DNA from: Clostridia bacterium
GTDB lineage: Bacteria; Bacillota; Clostridia; Christensenellales; Borkfalkiaceae
DNA: 40,879 nt
Reading direction: 5' to 3'
NCBI GenBank assembly: GCA_017623605.1
Contig: JAGAOR010000033.1
Location: forward strand, 1-40,879
Part shown: piece after piece, positions 1 through 9,069 of the stretch
Position numbering within the stretch: the first letter of the stretch is position 1
Layout of the letters: the number at the start of each line of letters is the position of its first letter
Made by a program: the position numbers and the translations under genes
The notes under the pieces: model-generated
Seen by the model: only the letters and a program-made list of their open reading frames with translations
Database searches by the model: none
What the model was told of the DNA's origin: nothing

Positions 1-2
1 GC

Positions 3-71
3 AAGGCAATGGCGAAAATTAACGCTTCGGGGATCGGAAAAGTGCAAGCAGCGATTCGCGTGGAAAATTAA
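3..71 (+). CDS. 3' end of an unknown gene (partial)
   Basis: The window opens inside a reading frame that ends at a TAA at 69-71. The visible C-terminus is 22 residues ending in QAAIRVEN. A terminator-like hairpin follows 21 bases later, which supports a real gene end here. The other two frames are less convincing: one stops within seven codons and the other runs on through the terminator hairpin. The family cannot be named from so short a tail. Confidence 0.5.
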   Translation, partial: KAMAKINASGIGKVQAAIRVEN

Positions 72-92
72 CAAACGAAAACGGAAGATCTT

Positions 93-132
93 AAAACGGG
101 GTTATTTTATTTATAAAATAATCTCGTTTTTT
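93..132 (+). terminator. Intrinsic terminator before serC
   Basis: A 17-bp stem (93-109 with 114-130, two G-T wobbles) with a TTTA loop ends in a run of T. It separates the upstream gene from the serC promoter. Confidence 0.7.
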
Positions 133-144
133 CCTTTTATTTTC

Positions 145-174
145 TTGCTTTTTTGGGGTGAGATGTGATATAAT
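145..174 (+). promoter_or_regulatory. SigA-type promoter of the ser-his operon
   Basis: A perfect TATAAT at 169-174 carries an extended TG motif at 166-167. A weaker TTGCTT at 145-150 lies 18 bases upstream. It is the only convincing promoter I see before serC, and no other is evident until after hisIE, so it may drive the whole 12-kb run. Confidence 0.65.
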
Positions 175-230
175 ATTAGTTAACAGGAAAAAAGAAAAAG
201 CGTATCCTGTGAAAGAAGGAGAAAAAGAAA

Positions 231-1319
231 ATGGAAAGAGTGTTTAATTTTTCAGCAGGTCCCTCTATGTTGCCCGAGAAAGTACTCGCCCGCGCGGCGG
301 AGGAAATGCTTTGTTACGAAGATAGCGGCACGTCCGTTATGGAAATGAGCCACCGTTCGCCCGTTTACGAGAAAATTATTGCGGATGCGGAAGCGTTGCT
401 CCGAAAGGTAATGGAAATTCCCGATAACTATAAAGTTCTGTTTTTACAAGGGGGCGCGTCTACGCAGTTTGCCGCCGTGCCCTTGAATTTGCTGAATAAA
501 AACGGCAAAGCCGATTATATTCTTTCAGGTCAGTTTTCAACGAAAGCGTATCAAGAGGCGCAAAAATACGGCGATATTGCCGTTGCTGCTTCGAGCAAGG
601 ACGCGAATTTCTCGTTCGTGCCCAAAACGGATAAAAATTCTTTCCGAAACGATGCGGACTACGTGCATATCTGTTTCAATAACACGATCTACGGCACGAA
701 ATTTCCGTATATTCCCGACACGGGCGCAATTCCGCTCGTCGCGGATCTTTCCTCGTGTATTTTAAGCGAACCGATCGACGTTAGCAAATTCGGCTTAATT
801 TACGCAGGGGCGCAGAAAAATATGTCGGCGGCGGGGCTTACCGTTGTGATCGTGAGAGAGGATTTGCTCGGAAACGCGCGCAAAGATACGCCCGCTATGC
901 TTGATTATAAGCTTATGGCAGATAACGGATCTATGTATAACACGCCACCCTGCTGGTGTATTTATATCGCCAAGCTCGTATATGAATGGATTTTGGAGCT
1001 CGGCGGTTTAAAGGCAATGCAAAAACGCAACGCGGAAAAGGCGCAAATTTTGTACGACTATCTTGATTCGCAGGATTATTATCTTGCGCCCGTGGAAAAG
1101 GAAAGCCGCTCTATGATGAACGTAACGTTCGTAACGGGGAATGCGGAGCTTGATAAAAAATTTGCAAGCGAGGCGGCGGCAGAGGGGTTGATCAACCTCA
1201 AAGGACACCGCTCCGTAGGCGGTATGCGCGCTTCGATTTATAACGCTATGCCCAAAGCCGGCGTGGAAAAGCTCGTGGCGTTTATGAAAAAATTCGCAAA
1301 AAATAATCCCAAAGCATAA
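231..1319 (+). CDS. serC: Phosphoserine aminotransferase
   Basis: A 362-residue class V aminotransferase that converts 3-phosphohydroxypyruvate and glutamate to phosphoserine and 2-oxoglutarate, the second step of serine synthesis, in the cytoplasm. The N-terminus FNFSAGPSMLP is the SerC signature. The pyridoxal phosphate lysine is K196 in AGAQKNMSAAG. HRS at 41-43 and GGAS at 74-77 match substrate- and cofactor-binding parts of the family. The length equals the usual 360 residues. The start is fixed by AAGGAG at 216-221. serA follows after 59 bases without a terminator, so the two are probably one transcript. Confidence 0.97.
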   Translation: MERVFNFSAGPSMLPEKVLARAAEEMLCYEDSGTSVMEMSHRSPVYEKIIADAEALLRKVMEIPDNYKVLFLQGGASTQFAAVPLNLLNKNGKADYILSGQFSTKAYQEAQKYGDIAVAASSKDANFSFVPKTDKNSFRNDADYVHICFNNTIYGTKFPYIPDTGAIPLVADLSSCILSEPIDVSKFGLIYAGAQKNMSAAGLTVVIVREDLLGNARKDTPAMLDYKLMADNGSMYNTPPCWCIYIAKLVYEWILELGGLKAMQKRNAEKAQILYDYLDSQDYYLAPVEKESRSMMNVTFVTGNAELDKKFASEAAAEGLINLKGHRSVGGMRASIYNAMPKAGVEKLVAFMKKFAKNNPKA

Positions 1320-1378
1320 AAAATGGCAGAGGGTTATTGAAAAAAAGAAGAGCTTTGATAAAATAGGAGAGTAAAAAA

Positions 1379-2542
1379 ATGTTCAAAGTGAAATTGATGA
1401 ATAAGATTGCAAAGGTAGGCACGGACGTATTGTCTAAAGAACAATACGAGATCGGTGAAAACATAGAAAACGAGGACGCGATTTTAGTGCGTTCGGCGGC
1501 TTTGCACGATATGCCGCTTGGAGAGAATTTAAAAGCGATCGCACGTTGCGGTGCGGGCGTAAACAATATTCCGATTGAGAAATGTACGAAAGCGGGCGTG
1601 GTGGTGTTCAATACTCCTGGTGCGAATGCGAACGCGGTAAAAGAGCTTGCGATTGCAGCTTTAATCCTTGCCTCGCGCGACGTAATCGGTGGTGTGGAAT
1701 GGGCAAAAACACTCAAAGGACAGGAAAACGTTGCAAAGGCGGTGGAAGCAGGCAAATCGGCGTTCGTAGGACACGAGCTTGCGGGAAAAACGTTGGGTGT
1801 CGTTGGGCTTGGTGCAATCGGCGGTATGGTGGCGAACGCGGCAATCTCGCTTGGAATGAGCGTTATGGGCTACGATCCCTATATTACGGCGAAAGCGGCT
1901 TGGAGTTTAGCACCTTCCGTAAAGCAGGCTGCCGATTACGCGGAAATTTTTAAGACCTGCGATTATATCACCTTGCACGTACCCGCCACTCCGCAAACGA
2001 AAAATATGATCAACGAAAAAACGCTTGCGCAAATGAAAGAGGGCGTACGTATTTTAAACCTTGCGCGCGCCGATCTCGTGAATGCGGACGATTTGAAAAA
2101 GGCGATTGAAGCGAAAAAGGTGGCGAAGTATATCACCGATTTCCCGACGGAAGAAACGGTGTGCGTGGAGGGAATCGTAGCGATTCCGCACCTTGGCGCA
2201 TCTACGGTGGAATCGGAAGATCATTGCGCGATTATGGCGGCGCAACAGCTCGATGAATTTTTGGCTTGTGGAAATATTCGTAACAGCGTGAATTTTCCGA
2301 CGGTTGGTTTGCCTCGCTCGGAAAATCCCCGCGTTTGCATTATGAACGAAAATATCCCGAATATGCTTTCGCAGATTACCGCGGCGTTCTCGTCGAAAAA
2401 TATCAACATTGAAAATATGGCGAACGGCTCAAAGGGCGAGGTGGCGTATACGATCGTAGAAACCAACGTGCCCGCAAATGAAGAGATCGTGAAAACCCTG
2501 CAAGCGATCAACGGCGTGTTCGGTGTGAAAGTCTTTGCGTGA
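1379..2542 (+). CDS. serA: D-3-phosphoglycerate dehydrogenase with ACT domain
   Basis: A 387-residue enzyme that oxidises 3-phosphoglycerate to 3-phosphohydroxypyruvate with NAD, the first committed step of serine synthesis. The NAD fold shows GLGAIGG at 143-149. The family's catalytic Arg, Glu and His correspond to R230, E258 or E259, and H271 (PHLGAST). Residues from about 319 on form an ACT domain, which in this family usually binds serine for feedback inhibition. It is the short form with one ACT domain and no intervening allosteric domain. An AGGAG site lies upstream. The next gene's ribosome site overlaps the serA stop, which implies coupling. Confidence 0.95.
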   Translation: MFKVKLMNKIAKVGTDVLSKEQYEIGENIENEDAILVRSAALHDMPLGENLKAIARCGAGVNNIPIEKCTKAGVVVFNTPGANANAVKELAIAALILASRDVIGGVEWAKTLKGQENVAKAVEAGKSAFVGHELAGKTLGVVGLGAIGGMVANAAISLGMSVMGYDPYITAKAAWSLAPSVKQAADYAEIFKTCDYITLHVPATPQTKNMINEKTLAQMKEGVRILNLARADLVNADDLKKAIEAKKVAKYITDFPTEETVCVEGIVAIPHLGASTVESEDHCAIMAAQQLDEFLACGNIRNSVNFPTVGLPRSENPRVCIMNENIPNMLSQITAAFSSKNINIENMANGSKGEVAYTIVETNVPANEEIVKTLQAINGVFGVKVFA

Positions 2543-2555
2543 GGAGGAAACGGCA

Positions 2556-3794
2556 ATGATCACGGTAAAACCCTTTTCCGCGCTTCGCCCCAAAAGCGAA
2601 TACGCGAAAGAATGTGCCGCGCTGCCCTACGACGTAATGTCGAGCGAGGAGGCGCGGAAAATGGTGGCGGGAAAGCCTTATTCGTTCTTGCATATCGACA
2701 AGGCGGAGATTGATCTTGATCCGTCGGTCGGGCTTTACGACGATCGCGTGTATCAACAAGCGGCGGCGAATTTAAAAAAATTCGAAGAGATCGGCGTTTA
2801 TTTTCAAGACCACGTTAAAAAATATTATTTTTACCGTCAGGCAATGGACGGACGGGTGCAAACGGGAATCGTCGGTTGCGCGTCGATCGACGATTACATA
2901 CAAAACAAGATTAAAAAGCACGAGCTTACCCGCGCGGATAAGGAGCTTTATCGGATTCGCCACGTAGATACCTGCGCGGCGCAAACAGGACCGATCTTTC
3001 TTGCTTACCGTGAAAGCGAAACGCTGGATCAAATTATTCAAGCGGAAACGGCGCACGAGCCTCTTTACGATTTCGTGGCGGACGACGGCATCTCCCACAC
3101 CGTTTGGGAAAGCTCGTCGCGCGAGATCGACGAGAAAATCGAAAGGGCGTTCGGTGAGTTGAACGCGTTGTATATTGCGGACGGACATCACCGCGCGGCT
3201 TCGGCGGTAAAAGCGGGCTTAAAGCGTAGAAACGAAACCCCCGCGTATAAAGGAAACGAGGATTATAATTTTTTCCTTTCGGTGGTTTTTCCTGCAAAGA
3301 GCTTGAAGATTCTCGATTATAACCGCGTTTTGCGCGATCTGAACGGACTTTCGGCGAACGCGTTTTTACAGGCGGTGCAAACGCATCTCGGTTCGGTTAC
3401 GCCCGTAGAGGGGATATACCGCCCGAAAGAAAAGCACGAGGCGGGATTTTTTGTCGGCGGGAAATGGTACTGCGTCAAATTTAAAGAGGAGCTTTGCAGG
3501 GCTGCTTCGCCCGCTGAAAATCTTGATCCTGCGATCTTGCAAAAATATTTGCTTGCGCCCGTACTCGGAATCGAAGATCCCAGAACGGATAAGCGTATTG
3601 ATTTCGTAGGCGGTATTCGCGGACTTGGGTATTTGGAGCGGCGTTGCAGCGAAGACGCGGTGGCGGCGATTGCGATGTATCCCGTGTCTATGGACGAGTT
3701 GATGTCTATTGCCGACGCGGGCGAGATTATGCCGCCCAAATCCACTTGGTTCGAGCCCAAGCTTCGAAGTGGCTTGATTATTCATAAAATTTGA
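2556..3794 (+). CDS. DUF1015 family protein
   Basis: A 412-residue protein beginning ITVKPFSALRP, the typical N-terminus of the DUF1015 family (PF06245). The family motif is seen as ADGHHRAASA near residue 212, and a conserved IDFVGG occurs later in the chain. ATG at 2556 is chosen because GGAGG sits at 2543-2547; an upstream TTG at 2535 lies within serA. No biochemical function is established for the family as far as I know. It sits directly between serA and hisZ, and no serB is present, so a link to phosphoserine or serine metabolism is a reasonable inference only. Confidence 0.9.
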   Translation: MITVKPFSALRPKSEYAKECAALPYDVMSSEEARKMVAGKPYSFLHIDKAEIDLDPSVGLYDDRVYQQAAANLKKFEEIGVYFQDHVKKYYFYRQAMDGRVQTGIVGCASIDDYIQNKIKKHELTRADKELYRIRHVDTCAAQTGPIFLAYRESETLDQIIQAETAHEPLYDFVADDGISHTVWESSSREIDEKIERAFGELNALYIADGHHRAASAVKAGLKRRNETPAYKGNEDYNFFLSVVFPAKSLKILDYNRVLRDLNGLSANAFLQAVQTHLGSVTPVEGIYRPKEKHEAGFFVGGKWYCVKFKEELCRAASPAENLDPAILQKYLLAPVLGIEDPRTDKRIDFVGGIRGLGYLERRCSEDAVAAIAMYPVSMDELMSIADAGEIMPPKSTWFEPKLRSGLIIHKI

Positions 3795-3820
3795 TTTGAT
3801 AAAAGTAGGAAGGCTTTATT

Positions 3821-4912
3821 ATGTCCCAAACGATTTTGAAAAAAGAGGAAAAGGTGGCGTTCGCGCTTCGCGCGCTGTATCGTAAATACGGTTATTTGCC
3901 TTACAATATGAGCAAATTCGAGCCGTACGATCTGTATTCTTCCAACAAGGATTTCCTCGTGGGCGACGGCGTGATCACGTTCAACGATGCGTTCGGAAAA
4001 TTGCTTGCGCTCAAACCCGACGTTACGCTTTCGATTATCAAAAACGCAGGCGGGGAAAATTGCAAGGTATATTATCACGAAAACGTATACCGCATTTCGG
4101 GCGCGACGAAAGAATTTAAAGAGCTTATGCAGGTGGGCTTGGAGCGTATCGGCGAAAAGGGCGTATACGCGCTGTACGAAACGGCGTATTTAGCGGCGGC
4201 GAGTTTGAACGAAATCTCCACTGATTTCGTGCTGGATATTTCGCATCTGGGCATTTTGTCGGCAACGCTTGAAGCACTTGGCGAGGACGCGGCATTCCAA
4301 AAACGGATTATGCAAAAAATAGCGGAAAAGAACGTACACGAAACGCTCGCGCTTTGTCAAAGCCGCAACGTAGACGAGGAAAAGACGAACGCGCTTTTGT
4401 CGCTTGTCAAAACCTACGGCGATATGCAAACGGTTCTTAAAAAGCTCGCGCCCCTTTGCGAGAGCGGGAAAGCGAAAGAGGCGTATGAAGAATTAAAAGC
4501 CGTTTGCGCGTTGCTTGAAAAGACGGAATACGCCAATAAAATTCGCATTGATTTCTCCGTCGTCAACGATATGAAATATTATAACGGTTTGGTGTTTAAG
4601 GGCTTCGTCGGCGGCGTGTGCGAGGGCGTACTTTCAGGCGGGCAATACGATCGGCTTATGGCGCGTATGGGCAGAAAGACGGGCGCGATCGGCTTTGCCG
4701 TATATCTTGATTTGTTAGAGAATTTGCAGGAAAATAAAAGGGAATACGATATAGATTTACTCGTTTTATACGACGATGATACAGGTCCTGCGCTTCTTGC
4801 GGCGACGGTAGAAAAGGCGATCGGCGAGGGCAAGAGCGTGAGCGCGCAAAAGGAAAAGGGCAATCTCCGCTTCTTTGAAACGCTCGATTTAACAGGGAGG
4901 AAAGAAATATGA
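3821..4912 (+). CDS. hisZ: ATP phosphoribosyltransferase regulatory subunit
   Basis: A 363-residue class II histidyl-tRNA synthetase-like protein that lacks aminoacylation activity and serves as the regulatory partner of short-form HisG. The class II core is seen in KLLALKPDVTLSI, YYHENVYR and the later SGGQYDRLMARMG followed by AIGFA. Next to a 206-residue HisG the assignment is secure, because short HisG needs HisZ to be active and feedback-inhibited by histidine. An AGGAAGG site precedes the start. The stop overlaps the hisG start by four bases (ATGA). The gap from the DUF1015 gene is only 26 bases, so transcription probably continues from the serine genes. Confidence 0.93.
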   Translation: MSQTILKKEEKVAFALRALYRKYGYLPYNMSKFEPYDLYSSNKDFLVGDGVITFNDAFGKLLALKPDVTLSIIKNAGGENCKVYYHENVYRISGATKEFKELMQVGLERIGEKGVYALYETAYLAAASLNEISTDFVLDISHLGILSATLEALGEDAAFQKRIMQKIAEKNVHETLALCQSRNVDEEKTNALLSLVKTYGDMQTVLKKLAPLCESGKAKEAYEELKAVCALLEKTEYANKIRIDFSVVNDMKYYNGLVFKGFVGGVCEGVLSGGQYDRLMARMGRKTGAIGFAVYLDLLENLQENKREYDIDLLVLYDDDTGPALLAATVEKAIGEGKSVSAQKEKGNLRFFETLDLTGRKEI

Positions 4913-5529
4913 TTAACGTAGCGTTGCCCAAGGGTAGATTGGGTGAAAAGGTGTACGCTACCTTTGAACGGGCGGGCTATGAATGTCCGGCGATTAAGGA
5001 AGTCAATCGCAAGCTCGTGTTTGAAAATGCGGAAAAGGGCGTGCGGTATTTTTGGGTGAAGCCCTCCGACGTTTCCATTTACGTGGAGCGGGGCGCGGCG
5101 GATATAGGCGTTTGCGGGAAAGACATTCTCGCGGAATATTCCCCCGACGTGTACGAGCTTCTTGATCTGAAAACGGGTGTGTGCCGTATGGCGGTGGCGG
5201 CGAAAAAGGATTTCTACGACGATCGCGCTTCTACCTTGAAAGTCGCGACGAAATTCGTCAATATTGCGAAAAACTATTACGCGGGCAAGGGTAGAGAGAT
5301 CGACGTAATTCATTTAAACGGCTCGATAGAGCTTGCGCCTATTTTAGGACTTTCCGACGTGATTGTGGACATCGTGGAAACGGGCACGACGCTTAAAGAA
5401 AACGATCTTGACGTCGTGGAAACGATTATGCCCATTAGCGCAAGGCTGATTGCAAACAAGGCGAGCTTTAAATTCAAAACCGCCGAAATTGAGAAATTGA
5501 CGGAAAAAGTAGGCGCGTTGATCGACTAA
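4909..5529 (+). CDS. hisG: ATP phosphoribosyltransferase, short form catalytic subunit
   Basis: A 206-residue enzyme condensing ATP with PRPP, the first and regulated step of histidine synthesis. It has the N-terminal INVALPKGRLGEK, then GAADIGVCGKD, and the PRPP-binding loop DIVETGTTLKEN near residues 152-163. Length and absence of a C-terminal ACT-like domain mark the short form, which forms a hetero-octamer with HisZ in known examples. It overlaps hisZ by four bases, with GGGAGG upstream inside hisZ. Confidence 0.96.
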   Translation: MINVALPKGRLGEKVYATFERAGYECPAIKEVNRKLVFENAEKGVRYFWVKPSDVSIYVERGAADIGVCGKDILAEYSPDVYELLDLKTGVCRMAVAAKKDFYDDRASTLKVATKFVNIAKNYYAGKGREIDVIHLNGSIELAPILGLSDVIVDIVETGTTLKENDLDVVETIMPISARLIANKASFKFKTAEIEKLTEKVGALID

Positions 5530-5542
5530 AAGGAAGAAAACT

Positions 5543-6811
5543 ATGATAAAAATTTTAAAATGCGGGGAGGTGTCCCCCGAGGAAATTTTTGCCAGAAATA
5601 ATCCCACTTTAAGTGTGTCGGGGATTGTTTCGGAGATTATTGCGGAGGTCGTTAAAAACAAGGACGTCGCGCTTAAAGCGTACGGGGAGAAATTCGACGG
5701 CGTAACCCTTACTTCTTTGGAAGTGAGCGGGAAAGAAATCGAAGAGGCGTATCAAAAGGCTGATAAGGAATTTATTTCCGTTTTGGAGGAAGCCGCGGAA
5801 AATATTCGTGCGTTCCACGCCGAGCAAAAGCGAGAGGGCTTTGCGTTGAAAAAGGAAAACGGCGTGATCCTCGGGCAGAAAATTACGCCGATTGAACGGG
5901 TAGGCTTATACGTGCCCGGCGGCACGGCGGCGTATCCCTCGACGGTGCTTATGAACGCCATTCCCGCAAAGATCGCAGGTTGCAAGGAGATCGTTATAGT
6001 AACGCCGCCGTCGAAAACGGGCGGGGTGAACGAGAACGTGCTCGTGGCGGCAAAAATTGCGGGGGTGAACCGTATTTTTAAGGTGGGCGGCGCGCAGGCG
6101 ATCGCCGCGCTTGCTTACGGCACGGAGAGTGTTCCAAAAGTAGATAAAATCGTAGGACCTGGCAACGCGTTCGTGGCGGAAGCAAAAAAACAGGTGTTCG
6201 GGCTCGTTTCGATTGATATGATCGCAGGTCCAAGTGAAATTTTGGTAGTGGCAGACGGCAAGAACGATCCAAAGCATATCGCCGCCGATCTTTTATCGCA
6301 AGCAGAACACGATAAAAACGCGAGCGCGGTGCTCGTAACTGACGACGCGACGTTTGCGAGTAGGGTTTCGGAAGAGCTTGAAAAGCAAATCCCCACGCTG
6401 CTTCGCGCAGAGATCGCGAGGAAATCCATCGACGATAACGGTAAAATTATCGTGGCGGAAAATCTGTCCGCGGCGATCGAAATTGCCAACGAGATCGCGC
6501 CCGAGCATTTGGAGCTTTGCGTGGACGAACCTTTTTTATATCTCGACGGGATTAAACACGCGGGTTCGATTTTTATGGGGCGGCATTGCCCCGAAGCACT
6601 CGGCGATTATTTCGCAGGACCTAACCACACCCTTCCCACGAGCGGCACAGCACGCTTTTCTTCGCCCTTGTCCGTGGACGATTTCATAAAGAAATCGCAG
6701 TATTTATATTACACCAAAGAAGCGCTTGAAAAGGTTGCGGATAAGGTGGCGTATTTTGCGGAAAAAGAGGGCTTACAGGCGCACGCAGAAAGCGCAAAGG
6801 TGAGATTATGA
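5543..6811 (+). CDS. hisD: Histidinol dehydrogenase
   Basis: A 422-residue zinc enzyme that oxidises histidinol to histidine with two NAD, the last two steps of the pathway. Recognisable blocks are PIERVGLYVPGG, GGAQAIAALAYGT, KIVGPGNAFVAEAK, IAGPSEILV, LSQAEHDKNASA (zinc and catalytic region), EIAPEHLEL and GPNHTLPTSGTARF. Length is typical. An AAGGAAG site 13 bases after hisG marks the start, and the stop overlaps hisC by four bases. Confidence 0.97.
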   Translation: MIKILKCGEVSPEEIFARNNPTLSVSGIVSEIIAEVVKNKDVALKAYGEKFDGVTLTSLEVSGKEIEEAYQKADKEFISVLEEAAENIRAFHAEQKREGFALKKENGVILGQKITPIERVGLYVPGGTAAYPSTVLMNAIPAKIAGCKEIVIVTPPSKTGGVNENVLVAAKIAGVNRIFKVGGAQAIAALAYGTESVPKVDKIVGPGNAFVAEAKKQVFGLVSIDMIAGPSEILVVADGKNDPKHIAADLLSQAEHDKNASAVLVTDDATFASRVSEELEKQIPTLLRAEIARKSIDDNGKIIVAENLSAAIEIANEIAPEHLELCVDEPFLYLDGIKHAGSIFMGRHCPEALGDYFAGPNHTLPTSGTARFSSPLSVDDFIKKSQYLYYTKEALEKVADKVAYFAEKEGLQAHAESAKVRL

Positions 6812-7875
6812 GTAGGTTTTTCAGCGATAAATTTTCCTCGCTCGCACCTTATGTGCCCGGGGAACAGCCCAAAGATATGCAGTATATCAAATTGAACACG
6901 AACGAATCGCCTTTCCCGCCGCCTAAATCGGTGGTGGAAGCGGCGAGAGTGGAAGCGCAAAAGGCGCAGCTGTATTCCGATCCCGAATGTTCTTTACTTG
7001 TGGAAAAGGCGGCGGAAACGTTCGGCGTGAAAAAAACGCAGCTCCTTTTTACAAACGGCTCGGATGAAATTTTAAATTTCGCATTTATGGCGTTTTGCGA
7101 TCCGTCTACGCCCGCCGTATTTCCCGATATAACCTACGGCTTTTATAAGGTGTTCGCGGCACTCCACGGCGTGCCGTATCGAGAAATTCCGCTCAAAGAG
7201 GATTTTTCCATTGATTATCGCGATTATTTGGGCGTGAACGCAACCGTTTTTATTGCTAACCCCAACGCCCCGACGGGTATGCTACTCGGCGTTCGGGAAA
7301 TTGAGGAGATTTTGAAATCTAACCCCGATCACGTGGTGGTGATCGACGAGGCGTACGTCGATTTCGGTGGCGAAAGCTGTATTCCCTTAACCCAAAAATA
7401 CGACAATTTGCTCGTGACGCAGACCTTTTCTAAATCGAGAAGTTTGGCGGGCGCGCGGCTTGGCGTGGGGATTGCAAGCGAAAACTTGATTGCGGATTTG
7501 AACGTGATTAAGTATTCGACAAATCCGTATAACGTCAACCGTATGACTATGGCGGCGGGTTACGCTTCTTTGTGTGAGGCGGAGCATTTTTCAAAAACCT
7601 GCGCGGTGATCGAAAAGAACAGAGAATACACGGCGAAAAAGTTAAAGGAAATGGGCTTTGAGGTCTTGGATTCCAAAACCAACTTTTTATTCGCAAGAAA
7701 CGAAAAGATCGGCGGGGAGGAATTGTATCAAAAGCTCAAAGAACGCGGGGTTTTGGTGCGCCATTTCAAAGCGGAGCGGATCAAGGATTTTAACCGCGTG
7801 AGTATTGGAACGCTCAGGCAAATGGATATATTTTTAGAAAACGTAAGACAAATTTTATTGGAGATAAAGCAATGA
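6808..7875 (+). CDS. hisC: Histidinol-phosphate aminotransferase
   Basis: A 355-residue class I/II aminotransferase that transfers an amino group from glutamate to imidazole acetol phosphate. The N-terminus has YIKLNTNESPFPP, and TNGSDEIL, NPNAPTGM and VIDEAYVDF follow. The PLP lysine lies in TFSKSRSLAGARLG, and the C-terminal arginine region is RVSIGTLRQM. It overlaps both hisD and hisB by ATGA, so translation is coupled. Confidence 0.95.
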   Translation: MSRFFSDKFSSLAPYVPGEQPKDMQYIKLNTNESPFPPPKSVVEAARVEAQKAQLYSDPECSLLVEKAAETFGVKKTQLLFTNGSDEILNFAFMAFCDPSTPAVFPDITYGFYKVFAALHGVPYREIPLKEDFSIDYRDYLGVNATVFIANPNAPTGMLLGVREIEEILKSNPDHVVVIDEAYVDFGGESCIPLTQKYDNLLVTQTFSKSRSLAGARLGVGIASENLIADLNVIKYSTNPYNVNRMTMAAGYASLCEAEHFSKTCAVIEKNREYTAKKLKEMGFEVLDSKTNFLFARNEKIGGEELYQKLKERGVLVRHFKAERIKDFNRVSIGTLRQMDIFLENVRQILLEIKQ

Positions 7876-8459
7876 GAAATGCGGAAATAATCAGAAAAAC
7901 GGCGGAAACGGATATTCGGCTTTCCCTGAATTTAGACGGCTTTGGCAAAAGTGAGATCATAAGCGGCGCGGGCTTTCTCGATCATATGCTCACTCTTTTT
8001 GCAAAGCACGCGGGCTATGATCTTTGCCTCACCTGTAAGGGGGATATAGAGGTGGATTATCACCACACCGCAGAGGATATAGGCATTGCGCTCGGCGCGG
8101 CGTTTTGTAAAGCGCTTGGCGACAAGCGAGGAATCGTGCGCTACGGGGATATTGTTTTGCCTATGGACGAAACACTGATTATGGCGGCAGTGGATATTTC
8201 GGGGCGTGATTACGCTTCGCTTGATTTACAAATTCCCGCGCAAAAAGTGGGGGATTTCGACACCGAGCTTTGCGAGGAATTTTGGCTTGCGTTCGTGCGC
8301 GAGGCGAAAATAACCTTGCACGTGAAGCAGCTTGCGGGTAAAAACGCGCACCATATTATCGAGGGCACGTTCAAGGCGGTTGCGCGCGCGCTCGGCAAGG
8401 CGACCAAGATCGACGAAAACAAGAAGGACGAAATTCCGTCCACGAAAGGCGTGTTATGA
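7872..8459 (+). CDS. hisB: Imidazoleglycerol-phosphate dehydratase
   Basis: A 195-residue manganese enzyme removing water from imidazoleglycerol phosphate. The metal-binding histidine and glutamate clusters are DHMLTLFAKH, DYHHTAEDIG, MDETLIMAAVD and HHIIEGTFKA. It is the monofunctional form, without the histidinol phosphatase domain found in enterobacterial HisB. Overlaps with hisC and hisH are four bases each. No histidinol phosphatase (HisJ/HisK type) is present elsewhere in the window, so that step must be encoded outside it. Confidence 0.97.
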   Translation: MRNAEIIRKTAETDIRLSLNLDGFGKSEIISGAGFLDHMLTLFAKHAGYDLCLTCKGDIEVDYHHTAEDIGIALGAAFCKALGDKRGIVRYGDIVLPMDETLIMAAVDISGRDYASLDLQIPAQKVGDFDTELCEEFWLAFVREAKITLHVKQLAGKNAHHIIEGTFKAVARALGKATKIDENKKDEIPSTKGVL

Positions 8460-9067
8460 TAGCGATTATTGATTACGGGGTGGGTAATTTATTCTCCGTT
8501 TGCGCTTCGCTTAAAAAAATCGGCGCGGAAGCGATCGTAACCTCCGATCGTCGAGAGATAGAAAACGCGGATAAAATTATTTTGCCCGGCGTCGGCGCGT
8601 TTTCCGACGCGATGAAAAAGCTTAAACAAACGGGCTTGGACGAAGTGATTAAAGCGGAAGCAAATAAGGGCAAGTATATTATGGGCATATGTTTAGGTAT
8701 GCAAATGCTCTTTGAAAAAAGCTACGAATACGGCGAACACGAGGGCTTGGGACTTTTGAAAGGTTCAATAGTGCCTATGAAAGGCGTGATCGACGAACGT
8801 TTGAAAATTCCGCATATCGGTTGGAACGCACTCCGTTTTGAAAAACCGCATTTCCTGTTTAAATATATCAAAGAGGGCGATTGCGTGTATTTCGTACATT
8901 CCTACTACGCGACTGATTGTAAAGATAGCCTGATCGCGACGACAGAATACGATCAATATTTGACGGCGGCGGTGGCAAAGGGCAACGTGTTAGGTTGTCA
9001 ATTCCACCCTGAAAAAAGCGGTGAAGTGGGGCTTGCTATGCTCAAAGCGTTTTGCGAGGCGGTGTAA
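8456..9067 (+). CDS. hisH: Imidazole glycerol phosphate synthase, glutaminase subunit
   Basis: A 203-residue class I glutamine amidotransferase that feeds ammonia to HisF. The nucleophile is the cysteine in MGICLGMQMLFE near residue 78, and the His-Glu pair is in CQFHPEKSGE near residues 181-185. IIDYGVGNLFSV is the HisH N-terminus. It overlaps hisB by four bases and hisA starts two bases after its stop. Confidence 0.97.
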   Translation: MIAIIDYGVGNLFSVCASLKKIGAEAIVTSDRREIENADKIILPGVGAFSDAMKKLKQTGLDEVIKAEANKGKYIMGICLGMQMLFEKSYEYGEHEGLGLLKGSIVPMKGVIDERLKIPHIGWNALRFEKPHFLFKYIKEGDCVYFVHSYYATDCKDSLIATTEYDQYLTAAVAKGNVLGCQFHPEKSGEVGLAMLKAFCEAV

Positions 9068-9069
9068 AT

